A stretch of 64,000 nucleotides of DNA from Chionis minor (Eukaryota; Chordata; Aves; Charadriiformes; Chionididae): positions 28,922 through 92,921 of the forward strand of contig VZSF01005563.1 of NCBI GenBank assembly GCA_013398295.1. The letters run 5' to 3'. This document shows, piece by piece, positions 12,401 to 24,400 of the stretch. The position numbers and the translations under genes are program-made. Positions within the stretch are counted from its first letter, which is position 1, and each line of letters begins with the position of its first letter. Under the pieces are notes generated by a model. It saw nothing but the letters and a program-made list of their open reading frames with translations. It made no database searches and was not told the origin of the DNA.

Positions 12401-15400
12401 GAAAAACATAACTAAAGATTGCATCATGCAAAGTAGTAATTGTGAAAAGGAAGGAGAGATGATGTGGATAAACAACCGAACATGAGACAGTGCAATATCA
12501 TGACAGAACAGGGACACTAATGTTTGGTGGTATTAGCCAGAGTCATGAAATAGATTACATTCCTGCACTTAACTTTTTACCAGTCTCATGACAAGATAAA
12601 ATCTGCATGCAATTCTGGCCCCCATACCTTAAGTGGAAATATGGAAAGGGAATAGGGGAGCGCTATAAAGTGATTGAACACTGATAATTTGATCAGTTGA
12701 ACCACAGAAAACCAAGTCAGATGTTAAAACACAAACATAATTCTAATTGGGTGACAGCTATCAGAAAAGACAACTGATCATTATGGGATTCATCATTTCT
12801 TCATTTTATAAAATCAAGACTAGAGTGCTTTTTGGGAGACCGCTATCAGTCGAAAAATGATGGCATTTAAAGTCTGTGCTAAAGTAAAAATAATGCCAAA
12901 TGAGCACCGGCTCCTAACCTACAAAATCACATTGTTTGAAGTAACCTTTACACTTCCTTTTTTTTTTTTTTTTAATAAAATGCTAACACATGAGTAGAAG
13001 ACTGACCTGAACTCAGCTATTCTGTTATCTTACTAGATAATGATCCGCATGCAATGCTTACTGTACTTATCTAAGTATTTCTAATGCACTGATCATAGTA
13101 TTATCTAAGCATTACATGATTAAAAGAAATGATTGCTTTATCTTTAATAAATTTAGTGCCTGCTGCACTAGAGGAAAGATATTCAAAGCGAAAATTCTTT
13201 ATGCAAGCTCCATTAAGTTTATTTATACATTCTATATACAAAGAGATGATAAAGATGCGAGTAGTTGAGAAATCATAGGGAAAAGATGACTTTGACATAG
13301 TAACAGTAAAGTCATCACCTTGACAGAAAGATTTCAGAGGGAAGACAGACACTAGCAATACCAGTTTAAAAAGAAAAAAAAGTAACCTAGAGAGTAACTA
13401 GCTTGTAACTTAAGAATAAGAACCAAGAAAACCTTTGCAGATCAGTGAAGCAGAATTCAGACAGGATGGTAGTGTATGAGTACAGCAAGGACAGGCTACA
13501 ATAAAACATCGTGATTTCTCAAAGCCAAGAAAATATAAAGAACAGTCATCTATGGTTCTCTCATCAAGGGATCAGTGAGTTCATGGTGAAAGCATAAGGA
13601 ACAACACAAAGGCCAAAGGATGCATCTTCAGATCCTACAGTGACATGGTAGCAGTAAATAACATTTCTGTTTTCAAGACTTATGTAAAAGGAGTAACAGT
13701 TTTACAACAAATCCTCCAATATCAGTCCCAGCAAAAGAGTAAACACAGAAAAGAATAGTTGCTGGAATCAAAATGTGTGTGGGTGGGTGTCCTCTCTACC
13801 TGCTCCGCAACAGGATGTTTTTGATCTCATCTATTAAAGTAAGAATTACCAATTATAAGACAAAAACCAAATACAGAACACGAAGTTTAAGAGAGTATTG
13901 CCTGTAGCATGTTTTTGTACAGAAGCAATTATCTACAGCTCGCAATTATGCCCCTAATATATATTTAAGGCCTTTACTTATAAAGGAGGTACATTCAGCA
14001 ATATAGCTTTATCCCGCTTCGCAATGCAGTGTATTGTAGTCACAGTAGGTTAATAAGGAAAGAAAGTAGAAGAAAAAAACACCACAGTATCAAGTTATGC
14101 ATTTAATGCCATCACTTGTTACCTGGATTTCTAATTCAGCAATATGCTGTTGGAGTTCAGCTACAGCTGCAATGCGGTCTGCCTCACGGAGCCGTACTGC
14201 CATCACTTCTTCTTTACTCTGAAAGAAGTAATAGATTGAAGCTAACAAATAATGTTTCGGTTGATTAAAGACCATGCACTGCTTTTACCCAAAACCATGT
14301 AAGTAAAGAAAACTTAATACACTGCTGTGTGAAATATCATAGCTATTGATAAGGCATGTTCTAAAGAACCCAAGTTTAATTTTAACCCATAGAATTGTGG
14401 AATCATCTAATATCAATTCTAAACTATAATAATCTAAAAAAAAAATCTATGTAGTTTTGAAGACATGCTGTTATCAATTTCCAGGTCCAGAAAACAGCCG
14501 CATTACATTCCAGAAATATTATATTGTAAATTAAGAAAAAGTATCAGCATAAAAAAACCAGCTACTGCTTCAACTTTTGACTTTATATGTAAACAGCAAA
14601 GCTACACAAGGGTCACTTATTTCATCATTCTCTTTGTCTAAAAAAATTAATCAAAAAACCAAACACAAAAGCACAGATACTCTCCACCTTATTTAAGTCT
14701 GGCTATCCTAGTCACAGAACACAACAAAGATTTCCAAGACAGTTTAGAATAAAATTCTAACGCCTGTAACCTACAATCAGACTCCCAGTGTAAGTTTAAT
14801 CTGTAAATTTGCCTATAAATGACAGACAATTTGAGTTTTGACAAGCGAGAAGGGTATTTCCTTATTTCTGTTTCATGAGGAAAGTCCTCAAAACTTCAGA
14901 GCACAAAACAATTTTATATTGTCATCAGCTTGGTACAACCACAGAAAGAAAACAGTGATAGATTTTGAGTGAACAATGCTTTCAGCCGGAGTGCAAATAA
15001 CTCTGGGGAAGAGACAGACTAGGTTCAGGTACACCTACTCTTATGGCAGACTGATGTAGCTCTACAAACTGCAGTTACTGTAAATCACTTCAGTATTTCA
15101 GTTATTTTAATGTGTGCTTCAGACTGACAGTACTTAGCCACCCTTCATTAGACAGTTTGGTTGAGACTGAATTGAACATGCCAAAGCTCATCTGTCATAG
15201 CTACTTGAAAACATGCTGTTTGTTTTTTTTTTTTTAAAAAAAAAAAAAAAGATTTCTATAATGGAGGTACATCATCTACAGGATCCAGTAGCCAGCATCT
15301 GTAATCAGGGGACTCCATTTCAGAGGAACCCATCATGTGGTAGCCAAAGTTTAGCCATTATTGCTAAATTCTGATGCACAATTACTCAAATTAAGCCAAA

Positions 15401-18400
15401 CCCACAAGTCCGCAGGATTGCATGTATTTAACTGAAACCTAAAGGACAGACTGGCTTGGTTTGACTTGGTATCTGAGATGAGTCAATAGTGTTGCTGTTG
15501 ATGGCACTGATGCTTTATCTCTGAAACAGAGCATGTTGTCAATAATTACCACAAAGTTGACATGGCAGGAAAGACAAGACTGGGGTGGGGGCACAGATCT
15601 TATGTTGTAAATTCTTTAGCAAAATTGATTAGAAAGATCAGTGCTGTGTTTCAGGAAACAATTTGAAATGTAAGTCCTTGCTGTAGAAGCAGTAGTCAGA
15701 TAAAAAGGGAAAAACAACAATACACACCAGAGACAGAAAACAGTTGCCATATAGGTGGTATGAGATGCAACTTGCTACAAAAATTTTAGTTTATGCTTAC
15801 ATGTTTTAAGCTTTCTTCAAAGAAAAATACAAGCTCCAGAAATAATGTACCAGTTCTTCCTGCATAGAAAAAACAACTGGGGAGTTGAAAATCCAATATT
15901 TTTTTATTTTTAATACACCTCTTCAAGTAGAAATATTGCTACCTAGCCAAGACACAGTGACAGGAATAAAAGTAGAGCATGATTTTAGATGACTTGAAAC
16001 AATAGGAAGGAAAAAGAAAAAAAGAAAAAAACCCCTGAACATAGGTTTCTAATGGAATCGGGAATAACAAACTTGCTAGATTTAAGGAGATGCAAGCTGG
16101 AACTTTTAAAAATATTTAGTGCTACAAAAACTTAACACTTGTCTGTATTGCTCCATGATATTACCTGAAAGATTAACTGAGACACTTTGTCAGTTTTGAT
16201 TCCAAAGTTGTTATATCAGTAACATATTAAATAGCTTTATTTCAGGTATTTACACAGCAGTACAGTCTCTTCAATTCAACCTACCTGCTATTATCTGCAT
16301 TTCAAGCCAAATCTAAGTTGGTAGCAACAGCATTTAGTAAAGTTACAGATACTGAACCTACTTCTAGAAAGACCGTAGGTATGACAAGTCTGCTGCTAGT
16401 GCTGGAGGGTAGCCCTTTGATGCTTGTAACATACGCCTTACAGAGCAGTCATTGGACACGCTGTTTCTCGTACACCTAGTTAGTATAAAAAAGAGCCACT
16501 GACATTGCAAGGTTTTGGCTTAACAACCTTGTTATGCTTGTTTCTCTTTCTACTTTGAACTTCAGCTTTTTTTTTTTGTTCCTTTCTTTCAAGACACTTT
16601 AAAATGAAAATCTCTTCGAAGCAGGATTTTCCTTCATTTATTGTGCTTCAGAGGTAGGGAGACAAGAACATAAAACAATCTCTTCTATAACAAAAAGTGA
16701 AAGCATTTGACACGAGTCTTAGATTAAGCTAAAAATCATGCTTCCGGGAGTTTGAATGTGGAAAGCAAGGGACATGAAACAGAATTACAATCCTTATAAA
16801 TCAACTACCGAAGAAAAATATCTTTTTATATCCTCTCATTTTTCACTTAACTGTATATTATCATGTAGTTAGAGTTCGAAATGGAAACATTTTTTATAAG
16901 TTTGAAACAGTGATAGGAAGCTCGATACCATGTTATGTCCCATTTAAGGGCTGGGAGAACACTTAAACTTGAGTACACTGTTTACTCTTTGTATAGTCAA
17001 CATAAAAACCTCAGAGTATTGACTACACCCTCTGAGTCTCCTAAGGATTAACGAGGACCTTCAGTATCAAAAAACAATCAAATAAAAAGCTATGGGTTAT
17101 ATGAAAAGACATGGCACCAAGACTGTGAATATTTAAAAAAAACCAACTCAGCATTAAAAAACAGGAAAAAAAAAAAAACCTTAGAAAACCAGTGATTACG
17201 GTAAACAAAAACCAGTCAGTAGAAACAGTTTCTTCTAGTTAAGATTCAAAGGTTTTTTTTCATAAAAGTTTGTGATGGAGTTTGATGAATCGATAGAAGT
17301 TAGGTATTGCCCACACTTTAGATTCAGGTTCCATTTGAAACAAATGGAACCATCAAGACAGCAAAAAAAAAAAAAAGAAAACCTAAAAAAACCCATTAAA
17401 TACCTGGAGTACATCTTAGTTATTTACTGTTTTTAAATGTTCTTTAACATAGAACTGAACAGCAGCAACGATCAGCTTCATTTTGCAGAAAGAAATATAT
17501 TATAGTAATAAGGCAAAACTAGCAAGACGTGGCTTTAAATAATTAACAGAAGATCAGAATTTACTAGCCAACTAAATCACCTAGATTTATGCATTACTTT
17601 GGAAAAAAGAAATTACAAGAAGAAATGGAAATCTGTAAAAACTGAGAATTGTGATATTATAGCAAAACTATGCATATTAATAAGGATGTCATTTAATCTC
17701 CAGGCTAATTAATAATGATAAACCACTCAAACTACACTCTTGATTCATATTATCCACAGAAACCTTTGATGGAATTGGGTACATATGGTGTTACAAGCAA
17801 AATGTACATATAAAATTGAAAAACAAACACTCGACCAATAAGTGTTCTGCATGAATGAGAAAATAAACAAGGCACATAAAAAAGGTTCAGTTACGTTAAA
17901 GGCAAAACTAAGATGTGATCATGAACAGCAAATTATGTAATAGCATCTGCTCTCAAGTTGCTAATTCACAGCCACAGTTTATTAAATAGTATTTTGATTA
18001 TTCATCTCATATTACAGTACTATTTTTAACATAATAATAAGTATCCTATTTAGAAATTACTGACTGTTCAGCACTAGCTGATTTCATAAAAGAATATTCA
18101 AATATCTTTTGGAAATAAGATTTAAGTAAGACGTTGTTTTCATGTCTTTAGCAAATAATATTTTAATTATAGTGATTTATCAACTAATACTACCCTTTTT
18201 TTTGGTAAGTATCAGTAGCAATTTCAGGAAAATTTTCATCCAATTTAAGAGAAAAAAGTTTGTAAGACTTATCTTTTACTTCTTGTCCATATTAAGTGTG
18301 CACAAGTTAAAAACATAAGTTATTAGTAAATGGTTATGGATTTAGTTACAAAATTAACTAATTAAATCTGAGATTCAAACATCAGATTGGGCTCTCTTGT

Positions 18401-21400
18401 ACACTGACAACAATAAAAGTGACTCTTTTGCCCAGTGGTTTTGTGCTGTCCCCTTAAAAGTCTGGTTACTGTAAGGCAATGGCTACCATAACACTCCCTT
18501 CTGTAGACCTCCACTCAAATACTACTTTTACTGGCTATTTTTTAACCTAAACTAATTCTGCAGTAATAGTCAGTGCCAAAGTAATGAACCTCTTCTGTCA
18601 CTAAAACCAGTCAGAGTATACAGTGATCAGAATCTGTTGTGTAAGAGTGTCTTTTTATATATTATACACAGTCACTTTTCTGAGTAGAACCACACTTTAA
18701 AGTAAAAGTTTATCTTTGTGGGACCTCTGTCAAAACCTCAAGTGATTTTTGTGAGACAGTAAATTCAGGATGATATTGTCAAATCAGTAAAAGAAAGTTT
18801 TGGTTTTGTGATTTCAACTTCTCAATGATGACACAATTCTATCCAACAACAGCAGAGGACTAAAAAGTACACAAACGTTAGCACACAAATAGTCTATTCA
18901 CGATGTTGTTTACCTTGCATTCAATCTCTGCTTGTCTACGTTTTGCTTCGTTCAACTGAGCAAGAAGTCCTTTGTTCTGTGCAGAAAGATATTGTACCTT
19001 CCCCTGTAGGTTGGTAATCTCTTGCTCTGCCCTTCGTAAATGGTTACTATTGATCTGATTCTGAAATTTATGACAAAAACCAGAAAGAAAACGCACGTTA
19101 AGGGAAGGTCTTTGATATTAATATAACTCCCCGAAGTCTGACAAGAAAGACTTATGAGATCATTTACTATAAAAAGGGTTTTGAAGAAAAAGCATTCAGA
19201 ATTTTCTAAGTGTCATCAGAAAAGTTTGCATGACATTTGGTTTATGACCAGGATATTCAAATCGTTCTTAAACAACAGATGACTCATTTTAAGAACATTA
19301 TTGCAAACCTCCTGTACATCTGTTTTTCCCAATCTGTTGCTTAGGTAAGGCAAAGATTTTATGAACTTGCATACAAACTACCACAACAAACATCAGGTAT
19401 GTCAGAAATACTACGTGTACATTTCTGTCCAGTGAATTCCTGAAAGTAACATGGCACCTTAATGAAGATGCATTAGTTCAAGTCACACCATTTCTATACG
19501 AAGCTGTGCCTAGACCAGTACCTAACACGAGAATCACCGCATTTCTGTGAAATGACAGCTAAACAGCATAAGCATATACAAAGACTCGATGCATAACACT
19601 GGAGTAACACAAGTGCCTAAAGGTCTTGTGACTTTAATGCACGTAATCCAGACAGCAGGATGCCTATGCCCCCTACTGACTAAAATACATACATAGACGG
19701 GGAAAAAGCACCAAACCAAAATCATATCTTAACTGTAGTGAAACAGTATTAATAATTCAATGAAAAGTTTAAAAAGTTAAGGCAAGAGGAAACTTTTATT
19801 CAGTTGGTATAGATAAAGTGGTGCCTCTGTCAGAAATAAGCCACCATGTGCCTTGCAGTTCGCTCATCTCTCTTCAGTAGCACATCTTTATGTCCTTTCC
19901 TGGTTTCTGGGATTACTGACGCTTATCAAGTAAAGTTATAGTTTGTTTCTTCAGTCGTTTGGATGCACAGGTCTCCTTGAAATAACAGTTACATTTAGCA
20001 GGTATTTCATGGGAAGATTTCTCAAAAGCCTGTTACAAATCCTTCTCAATCAACAGCACGCTTACTGATTTAGTTGAGAGTTCACCAATATAATATGAAC
20101 TTGCCAGCTTTAGTGCACTTTCATTTCAGATTTGTTTGCTTAATAACAACTTACTCCCCAGTTACACAAAAAACATCTCAGCAGACAAGTTATTTGTGTC
20201 TTTTCTCCACACATCTCAGCAGTGGTGAATCATGGTTTTCTTTTCCGGCGCATGAAAGTTGCTAAAAAAACCCAACAACATGCAGCTGTTTTGCTGAAAG
20301 TCATAGAATGGTTTAGGTTAGAAGGGACCTTAAAGATCATTTATCTTTATCAATCCCCCTGCCATGGACACCTCCCACCACCCCAGGCTGCTCAAAGGCC
20401 CATCCAACCTGGCATTGAACACTTCTGAGGATGGGGCCTCCACAGCTTCCCTGGGCAACCTGTTTCAGTGCCTCACCACCCTCAAAGTGAAGAATTTCTT
20501 CCGAAGACCTAATCTAAATCTACCCTCTTCCAATTTGAAGCTATTACCCCTCGTCCTATCACTACATGCTCTTATAAAAAGTCCCTCTCCAGCTTTCTTG
20601 TAGTCCCCTTTCAGATACTGGAAGGCTGCTACAGGGTCTCCCTGGAGCCTTTTCTTCTCCAGGCTGAACAACCCCAACTCTCTCAGCCTGTCCTCAGAGC
20701 AGAGGTGCTCCAGTCCTATGGTCATCTTCATGGCCCTCCTCTGGAACCACTCCAACAGGTCCACGTCCTTCTTATGTTGCGGCCTCCAGAGCTGGACACA
20801 GTACTCCAGGGGGGTCATGTGAGCAGAGTAGAGGGGCAGAATCACCTCCCTTGACCTGCTGGCCGTGCTGCTTTTGATGCAGCCCAGGATACGGTGAGTC
20901 TTCTGGGCTGCAAGTGCACATTGCTGACTCATGCTGAGCTTCTCCTCTACCAACACCCTGAAGTCCTTCTCCTCAGGGCTGCTCTCCATCCGTTCTCTGC
21001 CCAGCCTGTATTTGTGCATGGGATTGTCCATGCACCTTGCATCGCAATGTCCCCATGTGCAGGACCTTGCACTTAGCCTTACTGAACTTCATGAGGTTGG
21101 CATGGGCCTACCTCTGAAGCCTGTCCAGGTGCCTCTGGATGGCATCCCTTCTCTCCAATGTGTCAACTGCTCCACACAGCTTGGTGTTGTTGGCAAACTT
21201 GCTGAGGGTGCACTCAATCCCATCACCCACGTTACCAACAAAGATGTTAAATAGTACCAGTCCCACTAACGATCCCTGAGGAACACCACTCGTCACTGCA
21301 CACCATTTGGACTTTGACCCATTGACTGCAACTCTTTGAGTGCAACTGCCCAGCCAGTTCCTTATCCACCGAGAAGTCCATCCATCAAACCCATGTCTCT

Positions 21401-24400
21401 CCCAATTTAGAGACCAGGATGTCATGAGGGACAGTGTCAAATGCCTTGCACAAGTCTAGGTAGATGACATCTGTTGCTCTCTCCTTATCCACGAACACTG
21501 TAACCTTGTCATAGAAGGCCACCAGAGATGTCAGGCACAATTTGGCCTTAGCGAAGCCATGCTGGCTGCCACCAATCATCTCCTTATTTTCCATGTGCCT
21601 TAGCAGAGTTTCCAGGAGGATCTGCTCCATGATCTTGCCAGGCACAGAGATGAGACTGACCAGCCTGTAGTTCCCCAGGTCATCTTTTTTACCCTTTTTG
21701 AAAATGGGGGTTATGCTCCCCCTTTTCTGTTCAGTGGGAACCCCACCAGACCACCACTTCTCAAATATGATGTACAGTGGCTTGGCAACTAGATCTGCCA
21801 GTTCCCTCAGGACCCATGGATGAATCTCATCAGGTCCCATGGACTTGTGCACATTCAGGTGCCTCAGCTGGTCTCTGACCTGGTCTTCTCCTACAGTGGG
21901 CAGTATCTCATTCTCCCAGTCCCTGCCTTTGCCTTGTGCAACTTGGATGGTGTGGTCAGAGCCTTTACCAGGGAAGACTGAGGCAAAAAAGCCATCTAGT
22001 ATCTCAGCGTTCTCCATGTCCTGAGTGACCAGGTCTCCCATTTCCTTCCTCAGTGGTCCCACATCTTCCCTAGTCTCCCTTTTGTCCCCGATATAACTAT
22101 AGAAGGTTTTCTTGTTACCCCTGACCGGATTTAACTCTTATCTGGGCTTTAGCTTTCCTAACCTGATCCCTGGCTGTCTGGATGATTTCTCTGTACTCTT
22201 CTCACAAGCTGCCTGTCCTTGCTTCCACCTTCTGTAGGCTTCCTTTTTCTGTTTGAGACTGTCCAGGACTTCCTTGTTCATCCATGCAGGCCTCCTGGCA
22301 TTTCTGCCTGACTTCCTCTTTGTTGGGATGCATCGCTCCTGAGCTTGGTGGAGGTGGTCCTTGAATATTAGTCAGCTTTCTTAGGCCCCTCTTCCTTCCA
22401 GGGCTTTATCCTTTATTCTATCAAGCAGATCTCTGAAGAGGGCAAAGTCTGCTCTCATGAAGCCCGGGGTAGCAAGCCTACTGCATGTCCTGCTCACTGT
22501 CCTAAAGATCTCAAACTCCATCATCTCACGACCACTGCAGCCAAGGCTGCCCTTGAGCATGACATTGCCCACGAACCTCTCCTTGTCGGTGAGAACGAGG
22601 TCCAGCCATGGCACCTCTCTTCATTGGCTCCTCTACTACTTGGAGAAGGAAGGTATCGTCAACATACTCCGTGAACCTCCTAGATTGCTTATGGCCTGCT
22701 ATGTTTTCATTCCAGTAAGGGCACAATAAAGTCCACAGTTTAGTAACCAGACTCATGACCTCAGTAGACAGTAGTTAATCTAGTACAGGCAATTTCACCG
22801 GAAGAAAGAATTAGAATTATTATCAGAATCATCAATAAGGTTTGTGAAATTTAAAACACCTTAAGTGTACTTTTGTTGTTACACCAGTTACAATTTAATG
22901 AATTAAGATTCACACACATTCAGAGCCTACCAGTTTAGTCCAAATGAGAAATTCAGAAATCTTAGTCCTGGAAAAGACTAGGGAAAAGACATTTAAGTAA
23001 GTTGGACTGTATGCACTAGATTCTCTCTCCTAGTCTAACAGTATTTAAAAAAGCACACTGGAACAAAAGTCATGCCTGTAGATGGTAAAGATCATCACTG
23101 GATATCTACCATTTGACACCAATTTGCCAGCATTCAGCTCAGCTCACACATGCTAGTGATCAGTTACATACCTGTGTTTCCATCTCCATCATTCTTTGTT
23201 TGGTCTCTTTCAGTTCAGCCTGAGTTTCTGCTTCTCTCAATCGGACTGTCATCAGCTCATCCTGTAGCTCATTCACTGTGTTTTTTCTGGGAGGATCTTT
23301 CCATCTTCCACTAGTACGAGCTAGATGACGCTAAAAAAAAACCAACATGCCATTCCTCATAATGCCTGATGTTTCCTGGTGTTCCCTTATTTAACGTAAG
23401 GTCTCAGAGTTATATAGAGACAAGTTGCTATAGTGCTCCTGTTTGTCCTAAAAACTAGAAGCGCATGCAAACTTAATAGTTTTAAGAACAGACAATTAAA
23501 AAGCTGAAGACAGTCATTCCCAACTACAGTAAGTCAGTGAATTGCAAGTATATCCTGAGAATTTTGCCTATTTCTAGCCCTTATTAACATTTAGTGAAGT
23601 AGGAGTACTGATCGGGTACTTCCTTTCTACCAGAATGGTGAGCTGGTAGCACGGGCTGTCTGCCATCTACAACAACTAGGGACCAATTTCTAACATACTT
23701 TTGAAGTAAAGTTTCTTGTGACAGCTGCATTTAAAGATTTTCTCACCTCAGCAGTTTGATCTACCATCACGAGTTTTTACTTCATCTCTAAATCTCAAAA
23801 CTTTTTAGTCTTTTGCTTAGTAACCATTGAAAATATAAACTGTTAAAATTGTATTGCTACCCATACCTGCCAGTGTTCTTCCAAATCTTTGACTTGCTGC
23901 CTTAGTTCTTTGAGACCCATCAGAGCTTCTGCTTCTCTTAGTTTTACTGCAATCAGTTCTTCTTGTAGTCTAGCAACATTTTCCTCATCAGGGAGAGAGC
24001 TGTTCCTCTGCAACAAGGACCATCCTCTTAATATTTGAATAAATTTGTGCTTAGTGAGACCCACTCCAAGAACATAGGCATGGAATGATAACTTTTATTA
24101 CTAACCAAACTTTCTTAATTACACATCCCTTGCAAAATAAAAGCCCTCAAAAAAAAATAATCTAAGTTCCTGGATACAGAGTGTGAATAAGTATCTTTCA
24201 ACTGCCAACTACAGAAAAAAAATCGACAAGGTAGTTTTAGGTATTCTGACTTCCAGATTTCCCCAGCTGGTATCCCTAACAAAACATTACTTACACTATT
24301 TAGTACACATCATCAAAAATATCGAGAGAAATCTGAAAGTTTTTGAGCTGGTTGATAAAATTAAAGCAAGGGAGGAACTGAAATTACATCTTTAGAGTTG

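Larger units (their letters stand above)
3413..14122 (-). other. EVI5 intron, 10.7 kb
   Basis: No exon or recognisable transposon is seen. It holds a T/G-rich tract near 7567-7630, an A13 run near 8263-8278, an A/C-rich patch at about 10089-10160, a tandem 16-bp element at 10778-10811, and T-runs near 5980 and 12960. The reading frames of 60-116 codons inside it have no family resemblance that I can see. Confidence 0.8.
14219..18913 (-). other. EVI5 intron, 4.7 kb
   Basis: AT-rich with many A-runs. It contains the T13/A15 palindrome at 15223-15250 and a perfect 11-bp stem-loop at 17327-17351. The region around 14386-14410 has a faint resemblance to a CR1 tail but is too short to call. No exon is seen. 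Confidence 0.8.
19061..23171 (-). other. EVI5 intron containing the CR1 LINE
   Basis: More than half of this 4.1-kb intron is the CR1 copy at 20301-22720. The remainder (19061-20300 and 22721-23171) is unremarkable AT-rich sequence in which I see no exon. Confidence 0.85.

Noticed and set aside
14386..14412. Faint CR1-tail-like string
   Set aside because: Only a few matching words (CATAGAAT, GGAATCAT), too short and diverged to separate from chance.
18820..18880. ATGATGA-like box C suggesting an intronic C/D snoRNA
   Set aside because: No paired D box with terminal stem at the right distance was seen.
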